Shown here: positions 48,549-61,590 of the stretch, one piece after another | Position numbering within the stretch: the stretch's first letter is position 1 | Layout of the letters: every line of letters starts with the position of its first letter | Assembly (NCBI GenBank): GCA_946800325.1 | Contig: OX326960.1 | Span: 13,788,393 to 13,852,392, forward strand | Source: Luzula sylvatica | Lineage: Eukaryota; Streptophyta; Magnoliopsida; Poales; Juncaceae | Direction of reading: 5' to 3' | Length of the DNA stretch: 64,000 nucleotides | Made by a program: the position numbers and the translations under genes | The notes under the pieces: generated by a model | The model's input: only the letters and a program-made list of their open reading frames with translations | Told to the model about the DNA's origin: nothing | Databases searched by the model: none

Positions 48549-51021
48549 ATTAGTTAGTTATTTAGTTAGTTAGTTAGTTAGTTAGTTAAATAGCTGGTAG
48601 TTATTTAGTTAGTTATTTATTTATTTAGTTAGTTACTTAGTTAGTGGGTATGTAGGAAGGTAGTTAGTAAGTTAGTTAGTTAGTCAGTTAGTTAATTAGC
48701 TAATATGTAAGTAGGAAGATAGTTAGTTAGTTAATTAGTTAGTTTTTTAGTTAGTTATCTAGTAGTTAATTAGTTAGTTATTTAGTTAGTTATCTAGTAG
48801 TTAGTTAGTTAGTTAGCTAGTAAGTTAGTTACTTATTCAGTTAGCTAGTAGTTAGTTAGTTAGTTATTTAGATAGTAAGTTAGTTAGTTAGTTATTCAAT
48901 TAGTTAGTTAGTTACTTAGTTAGTCAATATGTATGTAAGAAGGTAGTTAGTTAGTTAGTTAGTTAGTTAATTAGCTAGTAGTTAGTTACTTACTTAGTTA
49001 GTTAGTATATAAGAAGGTTGTTAGTTAGTTAGTTAGTTAGTTAGATAGTTAGTTAATTAGTTAGTTAGTTAGTTAATGAGTTAGTTATTCAGTTTGCCAC
49101 TTAGTTAGTTAGCTAGTAGTTAGTTAGTTAGTGAGTTAGTTAGTTAATCAATATGTATGTATCAAGGTAGTTAGTTAGTTAGTTAGATAGTTAGTTAATT
49201 AGTTAGTTTGTTAATTAGTTAATTAGTTTGTTAGTCAGTTAGTTAGTTAGTTATCTAGTAGTTAGTTTGTTAGTAAGTCATCTGTTAATTAGTTAGTTAT
49301 TTAGTTAGTTAGTTAGTTGGTTAAATAGCTAGTAGTTATTTAGTTAGTTATTTATTTATTCCGTTAGTTACTTTGTTAGTGGGTCTGTAGGAAGGTAGTT
49401 AGTAAGTTAGTTAGTTAGTTAGTTAGTTAGTTAATATGTATGTAGGAAGATAGTTATTTAGTTAGTTAGTTAGTTATTTAGTTAGTTATCTAGTAGTTAT
49501 TTAGTTTGTTTGTTAGTTATTTATTCAGGTAGCTAATAGTTAGTTAGTTATTTAGTAAGTTAGTTAGTTAGTAAGTTAGTTAGTTAGTTACTTTGTTAGT
49601 TAGTTAATTAGTTAGTTAGTCAATATGTATGTAAGAAGGTAGTTACTTAGTTAGTTAGTTAATTAGCTAGAAGTTAGATAGTTAGTTAATTAGTTAGTTA
49701 GTTAGTTAATCAGTTAGTTATTTTGTTAGTTACTTAGTTAGTTAGCTAGTAGTTAGTTAGTCAGTGGGTTAGTTAGTTAATCAATATATATGTATCTAGG
49801 TATTTAGTTAGTTAGTTAGTTAGTTAGATAGTTAGTTAATTAGTTAGTTAGTTAGTTAGTCAGTTAGTTAGTTAGTTAGTCAGTTAGTTAGTTAGTTAGT
49901 TAGTTACGTCATCAGTTAGATATTTAGTTAGTTAGTTAGTTAGTTAGCTAGTAGTCAGCAGGATAGTTATTTATTTAGTTAGTTAGTTAGTTGGCGGGTA
50001 TATAGGAAGGTAGTTAGTTAGTTAGTTAGTTAGTTAATAGGTATTTAAGAAGATATTGAGTTAGTAAATTAGTTAGTTATTATGTTAGTTATCTAGTAAT
50101 TAGTTAGTTAGTTATTTTGTCATCTAGTTAGTAGTTAGTTAGTTAGTTAGTTAGTTATTTAGTTAGTAAGTTAGTTAGTTGTCTAGTAGTTAATTAGTTT
50201 GTTATTTAGTTAGTTAACCAGTTAGTTATTTAGTTCCACGTAGTTAGTTAGTTAGCTAGTTAGTTATTTGTTTAGTTAGATAGTTAGTTAGTTAGTTATT
50301 TAGTGGGAAGGTAGTTAGTTAGTAAGTTAATGGGTATGTAGTTAGTTAGTTAGTTAGTTACTAGGTATCTAGGAAGATAGTTATTCGGTTATTTAGTTAG
50401 TTTGTTAATTTGTTAATTTGTCAGTTAGTTAGTTATTTAGTTAGTTAGTTAGTTAGTGAGTTAGTTACTTAGAAAGGTAGTTAGTTAGTTAGTTAATAGG
50501 TATGTATGAAGGTAGTTTGTTAGAAAGTTAGTTAGTTAGTTAGCTAGTAGTTTATTAGTTAGTTAGTTAGTTAATTAGTTAGTTATTTAGTTAGTTAGTT
50601 AGTTAGTTAGTTAACTAGTAGTTAGTTAGTTAATTAGTTAATTAATTAATTAGTTAATTACTTAGTTAGTAAGTTAGTTAGTTAGTGAGTATGTACGAAG
50701 GTAGCTAGTTAGTTAGTTAATTTGTTAGTTAGTTAGTTAATTAGTTAGTTAGTCAATTAGTTAGTTATTTATTTAGTTAGTTAGTTAGTTAGTTAGTTAA
50801 ATAACTAGTAGTTATTTAGTAAGTTAGTAAGTTAGTGGGTATGTAGGAAGGCAGTTAGTAAGTTAGTTAGTTATTTAGTTAATATGTATGTAGGAAGATA
50901 GTTATTTAGTTAGTTAGTTAGTTAGTTAGTTATTTAGTTAGTTATCTAGTAGTTATTTAGTTTGTTTGTTAGTTATTTATTCAGGTAGCTAATAGTTAGT
51001 TAGTTAGTTAGTTAGTTTGTA

Positions 51022-51054
<33 letters not shown>

Positions 51055-51119
51055 ATTAGTTAGTTAGTCAATATGTATGTAAGAAGGTAGTTACTTAGTT
51101 AGTTAGTTAATTAGCTAGG

Positions 51120-51150
<31 letters not shown>

Positions 51151-51357
51151 ATGCAAGAAGGTTGTTAGTTAGTTAGTTAGTTAGATAGTTAGTTAATTAG
51201 TTAGTTAGTTAGTTAATCATTTAGTTATTTAGTTAGTTACTTAGTTAGTTAGCTAGTAGTTAGTTAGTCAGTGGGTTAGTTAGTTAATCAATATATATGT
51301 ATCAAGGTAGTTGGTGGGTTAGTTAGATAGTTAGTTAATTAGTTTGTAGTTAGTTAA

Positions 51358-51396
<39 letters not shown>

Positions 51397-53021
51397 TCTA
51401 GTAGTTAGTTAGTTAGTTAGTCAGTTAGTTAGTTAGTTATCTAGTAGTTAGTTAGTTAGTTAGGTCATCAGTTAGTTATTTATTTAGTTAGTTAGTTAGT
51501 TGGTTAGCTAGTAGTTAGCAGGTTAGTTATTTATTTACATAGTTAGTTTGTTAGTTGGCGGGCATGTATGAAGGTAGTTGGTTAGTTAGTTAGTTAGTTA
51601 GTTAGTTAATAGGTATTTAAAAAGATAGTTTGTTAGTAAATTAGTTAGTTAATAGGCATGTAGCAAGATAGTTATTTAGCTAGTTAGTTTGTTTATTAGT
51701 TAATTAGTTAGTTAGTTATGTAGTAGTCTGTTAGTTAGTTATTTAGTTTGTTAACAAATTAGTTATTTAGTTAGCTTGTTTGTTAGTTATCTAGTAGTTA
51801 GTTAGTTAGCTAGTTAGTTATTTAGTGAGTTAGATAGTTAGTTAGTTAGTTAGTTAGTTAGTGGGAAGGTAGTTAGTTAGTTAGTTACTGGGTATGTAGG
51901 AAGGTAGTTATTTTGTTAGTTAGTTAGTTTGTTAGTTAATTAGATAGTTAATAGGCATGTAGCAAGATAGTTATTTAGCTAGTTAGTTTGTTAATTAGTT
52001 AATTAGTTAGTTAGTTATCTAGTAGTTAGTTAGTTAGTTATTTAGTTAGTTAACTAATTAGTTATTTAGTTAGTTTGTTTGTTAGTTATCTAGTAGTTAG
52101 TTAGTTAGCTTGTTAGTTATTCAGTTAGTTAGATAGTTCGTTAGTGAGTTAGTGGGAGGGTAGTTAGTTAGTTAGTTAGTGGGTATGTGGGAAGGTAGTT
52201 AGTTTGTTTGTTAGTTAGTTTGTTAGTTAATTAGATAATTAATAGGCATGTAGGAAGATAGTTATTTAGTTAGTTAGTTTGAATGTTAATTCGTTAATTA
52301 GTTAGTTAGTTAGTTATTTAGTTATTTATTTAGTTATTTAGTTAGTTAGTTAGAAAGGTAGTTAGTTAGTTAGTTAATAGGTATGTATGAAGGTAGTTAG
52401 TTAGTAAGTTAGAGAGTTAACTAGTTAGTTAGTTAGTTAGCTAGTAGTTTGTAAGTTAGTTAATTAGTTAATTAGTTAGTTATTTAGTTAGTTAGTTTAG
52501 TCTACTAGTAGTAAGTTAGTTAATTAGTTAATTAATTAGTTAGTTAATTAGTTAGCTAGTAAGCTAGTTAGTTAGAGGGTATGTACGAAGGTAGCAAGTT
52601 AGTTAATTAATTAGTTAGTTAGTTAGTTAATTGGTTAGTTATTTAGTTAGTTAGTTCGTTAGTTAAATAGCTAGTAGTTATTTAGTTAGTTATTAATTTA
52701 ATTAGTAAGTGACTTTGTTAGTGGGTATGTAGGAAGGTAGTTAGTAAGTTAGTTAGTTTGTTAGTTAGTTAATATGTACGTAGGAAGATAGTTAGTTAGT
52801 TAATTAGTTAGTGATTTAGTTAGTGATCTAGTAGTTAGTTAGTTAGTTTGTTAGTTAGTTAGTTAATTAGTAAGTTAGTTAGTTAGTTTAGTTTGTTTGT
52901 TAATTAGTTAGTTCGTTAGTTAGTTAGTCAATATGTATGTAAGAACGTAGTTAGTTAGTTAGTTAGTCAATATGTATGTAAGAAGGTAGTTAGTTAGATA
53001 GTTAGATAGCTAATTAGCTAG

Positions 53022-53057
<36 letters not shown>

Positions 53058-53233
53058 ATATAAGAAGGTTGTTAGTTAGTTAGTTAGTTAGTTAGAAAGG
53101 TAGTTAATTAGTTAGTTATTTGGTTAATCAGTTAGTTATTTAGTTAGTTACTTAGTTAGTTAGCTAGTGGTTACTTAGTTAATCAATATATATGTATCAA
53201 GGTAGTTAGTTAGTTAGATTGATAGTTAGTTAA

Positions 53234-53265
<32 letters not shown>

Positions 53266-53637
53266 GTCATCAGTTACTTATTTAGTTAGTTAGTTAGTTA
53301 GCTAGCTAGCTAGTAGTTAGCATAATAGTTATTTATAAAGTTAGTTAGTTAGTTAGTTGGCGGGTATGTAGGAAGGTAGTTAGTTAGTTAGTTAATAGGT
53401 ATTTAAGAAGATAGTCAGTTAGTAAATTAGTTAGTTATTATGTTAGTTATCTAGTAATTAGTTAGTTAGTTAATTTATCAGCTAGCTAGTAGTTAGTTAG
53501 TCAGTTAGTTATTTAGTTAGTTAGTTAGTTAGTAAGTTATCTAGTAGTTAGTTAGTTAGTTATTTAGTTAGTTAACTAGTTAGTTATTTAGTTACTAGTA
53601 GTTAGTTTGTTAGCTAGTTAGTTATTTAGTTAGTTAG

Positions 53638-53670
<33 letters not shown>

Positions 53671-54255
53671 GGGAAGGTAGTTAGTTAGTAAGTTAGTGGG
53701 TATGTAGGAAAGTAGTTAGTTAGTTAGTTAATTGGTATATAGGAAGATAGTTATTCGGTTATTTAGTTAGTTAGTTAATTAGTTATTTTGTCAGTTAGTT
53801 AGTTATTTAGTTAGATAATTAGTTAGTTAGTGAGTTAGTTAGAAAGGTAGCTAGTTAGTTAGTTAATAGGTATGTATGAAGGTAGTTAGTTAGTTAGTTA
53901 GTTAGTTAGCTTGTAGTCAATTAGTTAGTTATTTAGTTAGTTAGTTAGTTAGTTAACTAGTAGTTAGTTAGTTAATTAGTTAATTAATTAATTAGTTAGT
54001 AAGTTAGTTAGTGAGTGGGTATGTACGAAGGTAGCTAGTTAGTTAGTTAATTTGTTAGTTAGTTAGTTAATTAGTTAGTTAGTTAGTTAGTTAATTAGTT
54101 AGTTATTTATTTAGTTACTTAGTTAGTTAAATAGCTAGTAGTTATTTAGTTAGTTACTTAGTTAGTGGGTATGTAGGAAGGCAGTTAGTAAGTTAGTTAG
54201 TTAGTTAGTTAGTTAATATTTATGTAGGAAGATAGTTATTTAGTTAGTTATCTAG

Positions 54256-54305
<50 letters not shown>

Positions 54306-54464
54306 TTTATTCAGTTAGTTAATAGTTAGTTAGTGAGTTAGTTAGTTAATAAGTTAGTTAGTTAGTTAGTTAGTTAGTAAGTTAATTAATTAGTTAGTTA
54401 GTTAGTTAGTCAATATGTATGTAAGAAGGTAGTTAGTTAGTCAGTTAGTTATTTAATTGGCTAG

Positions 54465-54496
<32 letters not shown>

Positions 54497-54590
54497 ATGC
54501 AAGAAAGTTGTTAGTTAGTTAGTTAATTAGCTAGTAGTTAGTCAATATGTATGTAAGAAGGTAGTTACTTAGTTAGTTAATTAGCTAGTT

Positions 54591-54630
<40 letters not shown>

Positions 54631-55388
54631 CTATGCAAGAAGGTTGTTAGTTAGTTAGTTAGTTAGATAGTTAGTTAATTAGTTAGTTAGTTTGTTAATC
54701 AGTTAGTTATTTTGTTAGTTACTTAGTTAGTAAGCTAGTAGTTAGTTAGTTAGTGGGTTAGGTAGTTATTCAATATATATGTATCAAGGTAATTAGTTAG
54801 TTAGTTAGATAGTTAGTTAAATAGTTAGTTAGGTAGTTAATTAGTTAGTTAGTTAGTTAGTTAGTCAGTTAGTTTGTTAGTTAGTTAGTTACGTCATCAG
54901 TTAGTTATTTAGTTAGTTAGTTAGTTAGTTAGCTAGTAGTCAGTAGGATAGTTATTTATTTAGTTAGTTAATTAGTTGGCGGGTATGTAGGAAGGTAGTT
55001 AGTTAGTTAGGTAATAGGTATTTAAAAAGATATTGAGTTAGTAAATTAGTTAGTTATTATGTTAGTTATCTAGTAATTAGTTAGTTAGTTATTTTGTCAG
55101 CTAGCTAGTAGTTAGTTAGTTAGTTAGTTATTTAGTTTGTAAGTTAGTTAGTTATCTAGTAGTTAGTTAGTTAGTTATTTAGTAAGTTAACTAGTTAGTT
55201 ATCTAGTTACTAGTAGTTAGTTAGTTAGTTAGTTAGTTAGTTTGTGGGAAGGTAGTTAGTTAGTAAGTTAGTGGGTATGTAGTAAAGTACTTAGTTAGTT
55301 AGTTAGTTAGTTAATAGGTATCTAGGAAGATAGTATTCGGTTATTTAGTTAGTTTGTTAATTAGTTAATTTGCCAACTAGTTAGGTAT

Positions 55389-55425
<37 letters not shown>

Positions 55426-56915
55426 GAGTTAGTTAGTTAGAAAGGTAGTTAGTTAGTTAGTTAATAGGTATGTATGAAGGTAGTTTGTTAGAAAGTTAGT
55501 TAGTTAGTTAGTTAGTAGTTTATTAGTTAGTTAGTTAGTTAGTTAATTAATTAGTTAATTAGTTAGTTAGTAAGTTAGTTAGTTAGTTAGTGGGTATGTA
55601 CGAAGGTACCTAGTTAGTTTGTTAATTTGTTAGTTAGTTAGTTAATTAGTTAGTTAGTTAGTTAGTTAATTAGTTAGTTATTTATTTAGTTAATTAGTTA
55701 GTTAAATAGCTAGTAGTTATTTAGTTAGTCATTAAGTTAGTGGGTATGTAGGAAGGCAGTTAGTAAGTTAGTTAGTTATTTAGTTAATATGTATGTAGGA
55801 AGATAGTTATTTAGTTAATTAGTTAGTTATTTAGTTAGTTATCTAGTAGTTAGTTAGTTTGTTTGTTGGTTATTTATTAAGTTAGCTAATAGTTAGTTAG
55901 TTAGTTAGGTAGTTAGTAAGTTAGTTAGTTAGTTAGTTAGTTAACTAGTTAATTAGTTAGTTAGTTAGTTAGTCAATATGTATTTAAGAAGGTAGTTACC
56001 TAGTTAATTAGCTAGTAGTTAGTTAGTTAGTTAGTTAGTTAGTTATTATGCAAGAAGGTTGTTAGTTAGTTAGTTAGTTATATAGTTAGTTAATTAGTTT
56101 GTTAGTTAGTTAATCAGTTAGTTATTTAGTTAGTTACTTCGTTAGTTAGCTAGTAGTTTGTTAGTTAGTGGGTTAGTTAGTTAATCAATATATATGTATA
56201 AAGGTAGTTAGTTAGTTAGTTAGTTAGATAGTTAGTTAATTAGTTAGTAGTTAGTTAATTAGTTAGTTAGTTAGTCAGTTAGTTAGTTAGTTAGTTATCT
56301 AGTAGTTAGTTAGTTAGTTAGGTCATCAGTTAGTTATTTAGTTAGTTAGTTAGTTAGTTGGTTAGCTAGAAGTTAGCAGGTTAGTTATTTATTATTTAGT
56401 TAGTTTGGTAGTTGGCGGGTATGTATGAAGGTAGTTAGTTAGTTAGTTAGTTAGTTAGTTAATAGGTATTTAAAAAGATAGTTTGCTAGTAAATTAGTTA
56501 GTTATTATGTTAATTATCTAGTAATTAGTTAGTTAGTTATTTTGTCAGCTAGCTAGTAGTTAGGTAGTTAGTTAATTAGAAAGTTAGTTAGTTAGTTAAT
56601 TAGTTAGTTAATTAGAAAGTTAGTTGGTTAGTCAATATGTATGTAAGAAGGTACTTAGTTAGTTAGTTAGTCAATATGTATGTAAGAAGGTAGTTAGTTA
56701 GTTAGTTAGTTAGTTAATTAGCTAGTAGTTAGTTAGTTAGTTAGTATGTAAGAAGGTTGTTAGTTAGTTAGTTAGTCAGAAAGGTAGTTAATTTGTTAGT
56801 TAGTTAGTTAGTTAATCAGTTAGTTATTTAAATAGTTAGTTAGTTAGTTAGTTAGCTAGTAGTTAGTTAGTTAATCAATATATATGTATCAAGGTAGTTA
56901 GTCTGTTAGATTGAT

Positions 56916-57752
56916 AACTACCTAACTAATCAACTAACATCCTACAAACTCACTAAATAACTAACTAACTAACTAATTAACTAGTATCTAACTAACTAAC
57001 TAAATAACTAACTAACTGACTAATTAACAAGTATCTAACTAACTAACTAAATAACTAATAAATTAAATAGCTAACTACTAGATGAGTAACTAAATAACTA
57101 ACTTATTAACTAGCTAACTATCTTCCTACATACCTATTAACTAACTAACTAACTACCTTTCTACATAACCACTAACTAACTAACTAACTAACTAACTAAA
57201 TAATTAACAAATTAACTGACTAACTACTAGCTATCTAACTAACTAACTAACTATATAACTAACTGATTAACTAACTAACTAACTACTAAATAACTAACTA
57301 AGTAACTAACTAAATAACTAACTAATTAAATAACTAACTAACTAACTAACTACCTACCTGTTTTACAAACATATTATCTAACTAACTAACTAACTAACTA
57401 ACTTATTAACTAACTAACTAACTAATTAACTAACTAACTAATTAACTAACAAACAACTAGCTAGCTAGCTAACTAACTAACTAACTAACTAACTACTAAC
57501 TACCTTCTTACATACCCACTAACTAACTAACTAACTAACCAACTAACTAACTAACTAACTTACTAACTAACTAACTAACTAACTACTAGATAACTGACTA
57601 ACTAACTAACTAGTTTACTAAGTAACTAACTGGCTGCCTTTCCTACATACCCACTAACTAACTAACTAACTTATAACTAATTAATTAAATAAATAATCAA
57701 CTAACTAACTAACTAATTAACTACCTACCTGCCTTCCTACGTACCTACTAAC

Positions 57753-57786
<34 letters not shown>

Positions 57787-58728
57787 CTAAGTAACTAATT
57801 AACTAACTATCTTCCTACTTACATATTAGCTAATTAACTAACTAACTAACTAACTAACTTACTAACTACCTTCCTACATACCCACTAACTAAGTAACTAA
57901 CTAAACAAATAAATAACTAACTAAATAACTACTAGCTATTTAACTAACTAACTAACTAAATAAATACCTAACTAATTAACTAACTAACTAACTAAATAAC
58001 TAACTAGCTAATTAACTAACTAACTAACTAACTAACTACCTTCTTACATACATAATGACTAACCAATCAACTAACTAACTAATTAACGAACTAACTAACT
58101 AACTAACTAAATAACTACTAGCTAACTGAATAAATAACTAACTAACTAACTACTAGATAACTAACTAAATAACTAACTAATTAACTAACTAAGTATCTTC
58201 CTACATACCTATCAACTAACTAACAAACTAACTAACTAACAAACTAACTTACTAACTACCTTCCTACATACCCACTAACTTACTGACTAACTAAATAAAT
58301 AAATAAATAACTAACTACATAACTACTAGCTATTTAACTAACTAACTAAATAAATAACTAACTAATTAACTAACTAACTAATTAACGAACTAACTAACAA
58401 ATTAACTAACTAATTAACTAACTTATTAATTAACTAATTAACTAACTAACTACTAGTTAACTTACTAACTAACTAACTAACTAACTGAATAACTAACTAA
58501 TTGACTAACTAACTAACTAACTAACTACTACATAACTTACTAACTAGTTAACTAACTGACTTACTAACTAACTACCTTCATACATACCTATTAATTAACT
58601 AACTAACTACCTTTCTAACTAAGTGACTAAATAACTAACAAACTAACTAACTAAATAACTAAATAACTAAATAACAAAGTGACTAACTAATTAACAAATT
58701 AACCAAATAACTGTCTTCCTACATACCC

Positions 58729-58760
<32 letters not shown>

Positions 58761-59371
58761 CCAAAATAACTAACTAGTTAACTAACTAACCACTAGATAA
58801 CTAACTAACTAACTAACTAAATAACTAACTAGTTAACTAACTAAATAACTAACTAGTTAACTAACTAAATAACTAACTAACTACTAGATAACTAACTAGC
58901 TAACTACTAGCTAGCTGACAAAATAACTAACTAACTAATTACTAGATAACTAACAAAATAACTAACTAATTTAGTAACTAACTATCTTCTTAAATACCTA
59001 TTAATTTACTAACTAACTAGTTAACTACCTTCGTACATACCCACCAACTAACTAACTGACTAACTATCTAACTAAATCACTAACTAGCTAACTACTAGCT
59101 AACTAACTAACTAACTAAATAAATAACTAACTGATGACCTAACTAACTAACTAACTACAAGATAACTAACTAACTAACTGACTAACTAACTAACTAACTA
59201 ATTAACTAACTAACTAATTAACTAACTATCTGACTGACTATCTAACTACCTTGATACATACATATTGATTAACTAACCAACTCACTAACTAACTAACTAC
59301 TAGCTAACTAACTAACTAACTAAATAACTAACTGATTAACTAACTAACTAACTAACTAATTAACTAACTAT

Positions 59372-59402
<31 letters not shown>

Positions 59403-59864
59403 CTAGACAATTAACTAACTAACTAACTAACTACCTTCTCACATACATATTGACTAACTAACTAATTAACTAACTAAGTTACAAACTAAATAAATAAATA
59501 ACTATCTAAACGACTACTAGCTATTGAACTAACTAACTAAATAAATAAATAACTAACTAATTAACTAACTAACTAACTAACTGATTAACTAACTAACTAA
59601 CAAATTAACTAACTAACTGGCTACCTTCGTACATACCCATTAACTAACTAACTTTCTAACTAACTAATTAACTAACTAATTAATTAACTAATTAACTAAC
59701 TAACTAGTCAACTAACTATCTAACTAAATAACAAACTAACTAACTAACTAACTGATTAACTCACTAACTAACTAATTAACTATGTAACTAACTTACTACT
59801 AGCTAACTAACTAACTAACTAGCTAGCTAGCTACATTCCTACAGACCCACTAACTAACGATCAT

Positions 59865-59895
<31 letters not shown>

Positions 59896-59960
59896 TACTA
59901 TCTAACTTACTAACAGACTAACTAACTAACTACCTTCCTACATACCCACTAACTAATTAG

Positions 59961-59991
<31 letters not shown>

Positions 59992-60055
59992 CTATCTAAC
60001 TAACTAACAAACTAGTTAACTAAGTAACTAACTAGCTACCTTTCCTACATACCCC

Positions 60056-60086
<31 letters not shown>

Positions 60087-60451
60087 TACTTACTTACTAA
60101 CTAATTGACTACCTAACTAACTACTAGCTAACTAACTAACTAACCAGCTAACTAACTAACTACCTTCCTACATACCTACTAACAAACTAACTAACTAACT
60201 ACTAGCTAGCAAGCTAACTAACTAACTAACTAGCAACTAACTAATTAACTAACTAACTAACTAATTAACTAACTATGTAACTAACTAACTAACTACCTGG
60301 ATACATATATATTGATTAACTAACTAACCTATAACTAACTAACTACAAGCTAACTAACTAAGTAACTAACTAAATAACTAACTGATTAACTAACTAACTA
60401 ACTAATTAACTAACTATCTAACTAACTAACTAACTAACAACCTTCTTGCAT

Positions 60452-60491
<40 letters not shown>

Positions 60492-61480
60492 CTAGCTAAC
60501 TAACTAACTAACCAGCTAACTAACTAACTACCTTCCTACATACGTACTAACAAACTAACTAACTAATTAACTAACTAACTACTAGCTAGCAAGCTAACTA
60601 ACTAACTAACTAGCCAACTAACTAACTAACTAACTAACTACTAGCTAACTAACTAACTAACTAACTAACTACTAGCTAACTAACAAACTAACTAAATAAC
60701 TAACTAACTAATTAACTAACTAACTAACTACCATCATACATACCTATAAACTAATTAAATAGCGAACTACCTAACTAATTAATTAACTAACTACCTTCCT
60801 ACAAACTCACTAACTAACTAACTAACTAAGTAACTAATTAACTAGTATCAAACTAATCAACTAATTGACTAACTAACTGACTAATTGTCTTCCTGCATAC
60901 CTATTGACTAGTATTTATCTAACTAACTAACTAACTAACTATCTTCCTACATTTATAATAACTAACTAGATAACTAAATAACTAACTAATTGACTAACCA
61001 ACCAACTAACTAACTATCAAACTAACTAACTAACTAACTAACTAAATAACTACCATCTTACATACATATTAACTAACTAACTAACTCACTAACTAACTAA
61101 CTAACTAATTAATTAACTTACTAACTAACTAACTAATTCACTAACTACTAGATAAATAACTAACTAACTAACTAAATAACTAACTAATTTACTAACTATC
61201 TATCTTCCTACGTACTTATTAAGTAACTAACTTACTAAATAACTGACTAGTTAACAAACTAACTAAATAATTAACTGACTTACCTACCTTCATACATACC
61301 TTAGCTAACTACTAACAAACTAATTAACTGACTACCTTCCTACAAACTCACTAACTAACTAACTAATTAACTAGTATCTAACTAACCAACTAATTAACTA
61401 ACTAATTGTCCTCCTACATACCTATTAACTAGTATCTATCTAACTAACTAACTAATTGTCGTCCTACATATATATTAGTT
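56916..61480 (+). repeat. (AACT)n array, segment 6 (CTAA orientation)
   Basis: After ATTGATAACTACCTAAC the plus strand reads AACT again, with the same landmark words reverse-complemented (CCTTGATACATACATATTGA near 59,250, CTTCCTACATACCC many times). The last 10 bases before the retroelement flip back to TTAGTTAGTT. No gene is present. Confidence 0.95.
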
Positions 61481-61590
61481 AGTTCATAAACGGACTATGC
61501 TACTCCGATTGATGGAAGAATGCCCCAGCCACAATGTCGAGCTGCATTACCTTTACGAACAGTTCATAAACGGACTATGCTACTCCGATT
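61481..61590 (+). repeat. 30-bp direct repeat at the array/retroelement junction
   Basis: Bases 61,481-61,510 are repeated exactly at 61,561-61,590, 80 bp apart. The second copy lies in its natural place in the gag frame (coding FINGLCYSD). The first is in a different frame and is fused to the array, so it looks like filler copied from nearby during repair. Confidence 0.85.

Larger units (their letters stand above)
34448..56915 (-). repeat. (AACT)n array, segment 5 (TTAG orientation), clearest higher-order structure
   Basis: About 22.5 kb. The word ATCAATATATATGTATCAAG (with small variants) occurs near 36,653, 37,558, 39,754, 41,427, 42,895, 44,304, 45,571, 47,132, 49,147, 49,780, 51,287, 53,182, 54,769, 56,183 and 56,873. 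Median spacing is near 1.5 kb. Other words keep a constant order between these points, so the array is a composite satellite. No gene is present. Confidence 0.93.

Noticed and set aside
513..61480. Telomere or interstitial telomeric repeat
   Set aside because: The unit is TTAG with no GG or GGG run. Plant telomeres are TTTAGGG-like and the insect type is TTAGG, and neither occurs in series here.
513..61480. CRISPR-like array because short words recur at intervals
   Set aside because: The intervals are themselves repeats, there is no repeat-spacer regularity, no cas genes, and the setting is a plant genome.
513..61480. G-quadruplex potential of the G-bearing strand
   Set aside because: G occurs singly in the units. 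Runs of three G appear only once per landmark word and never in four close copies.
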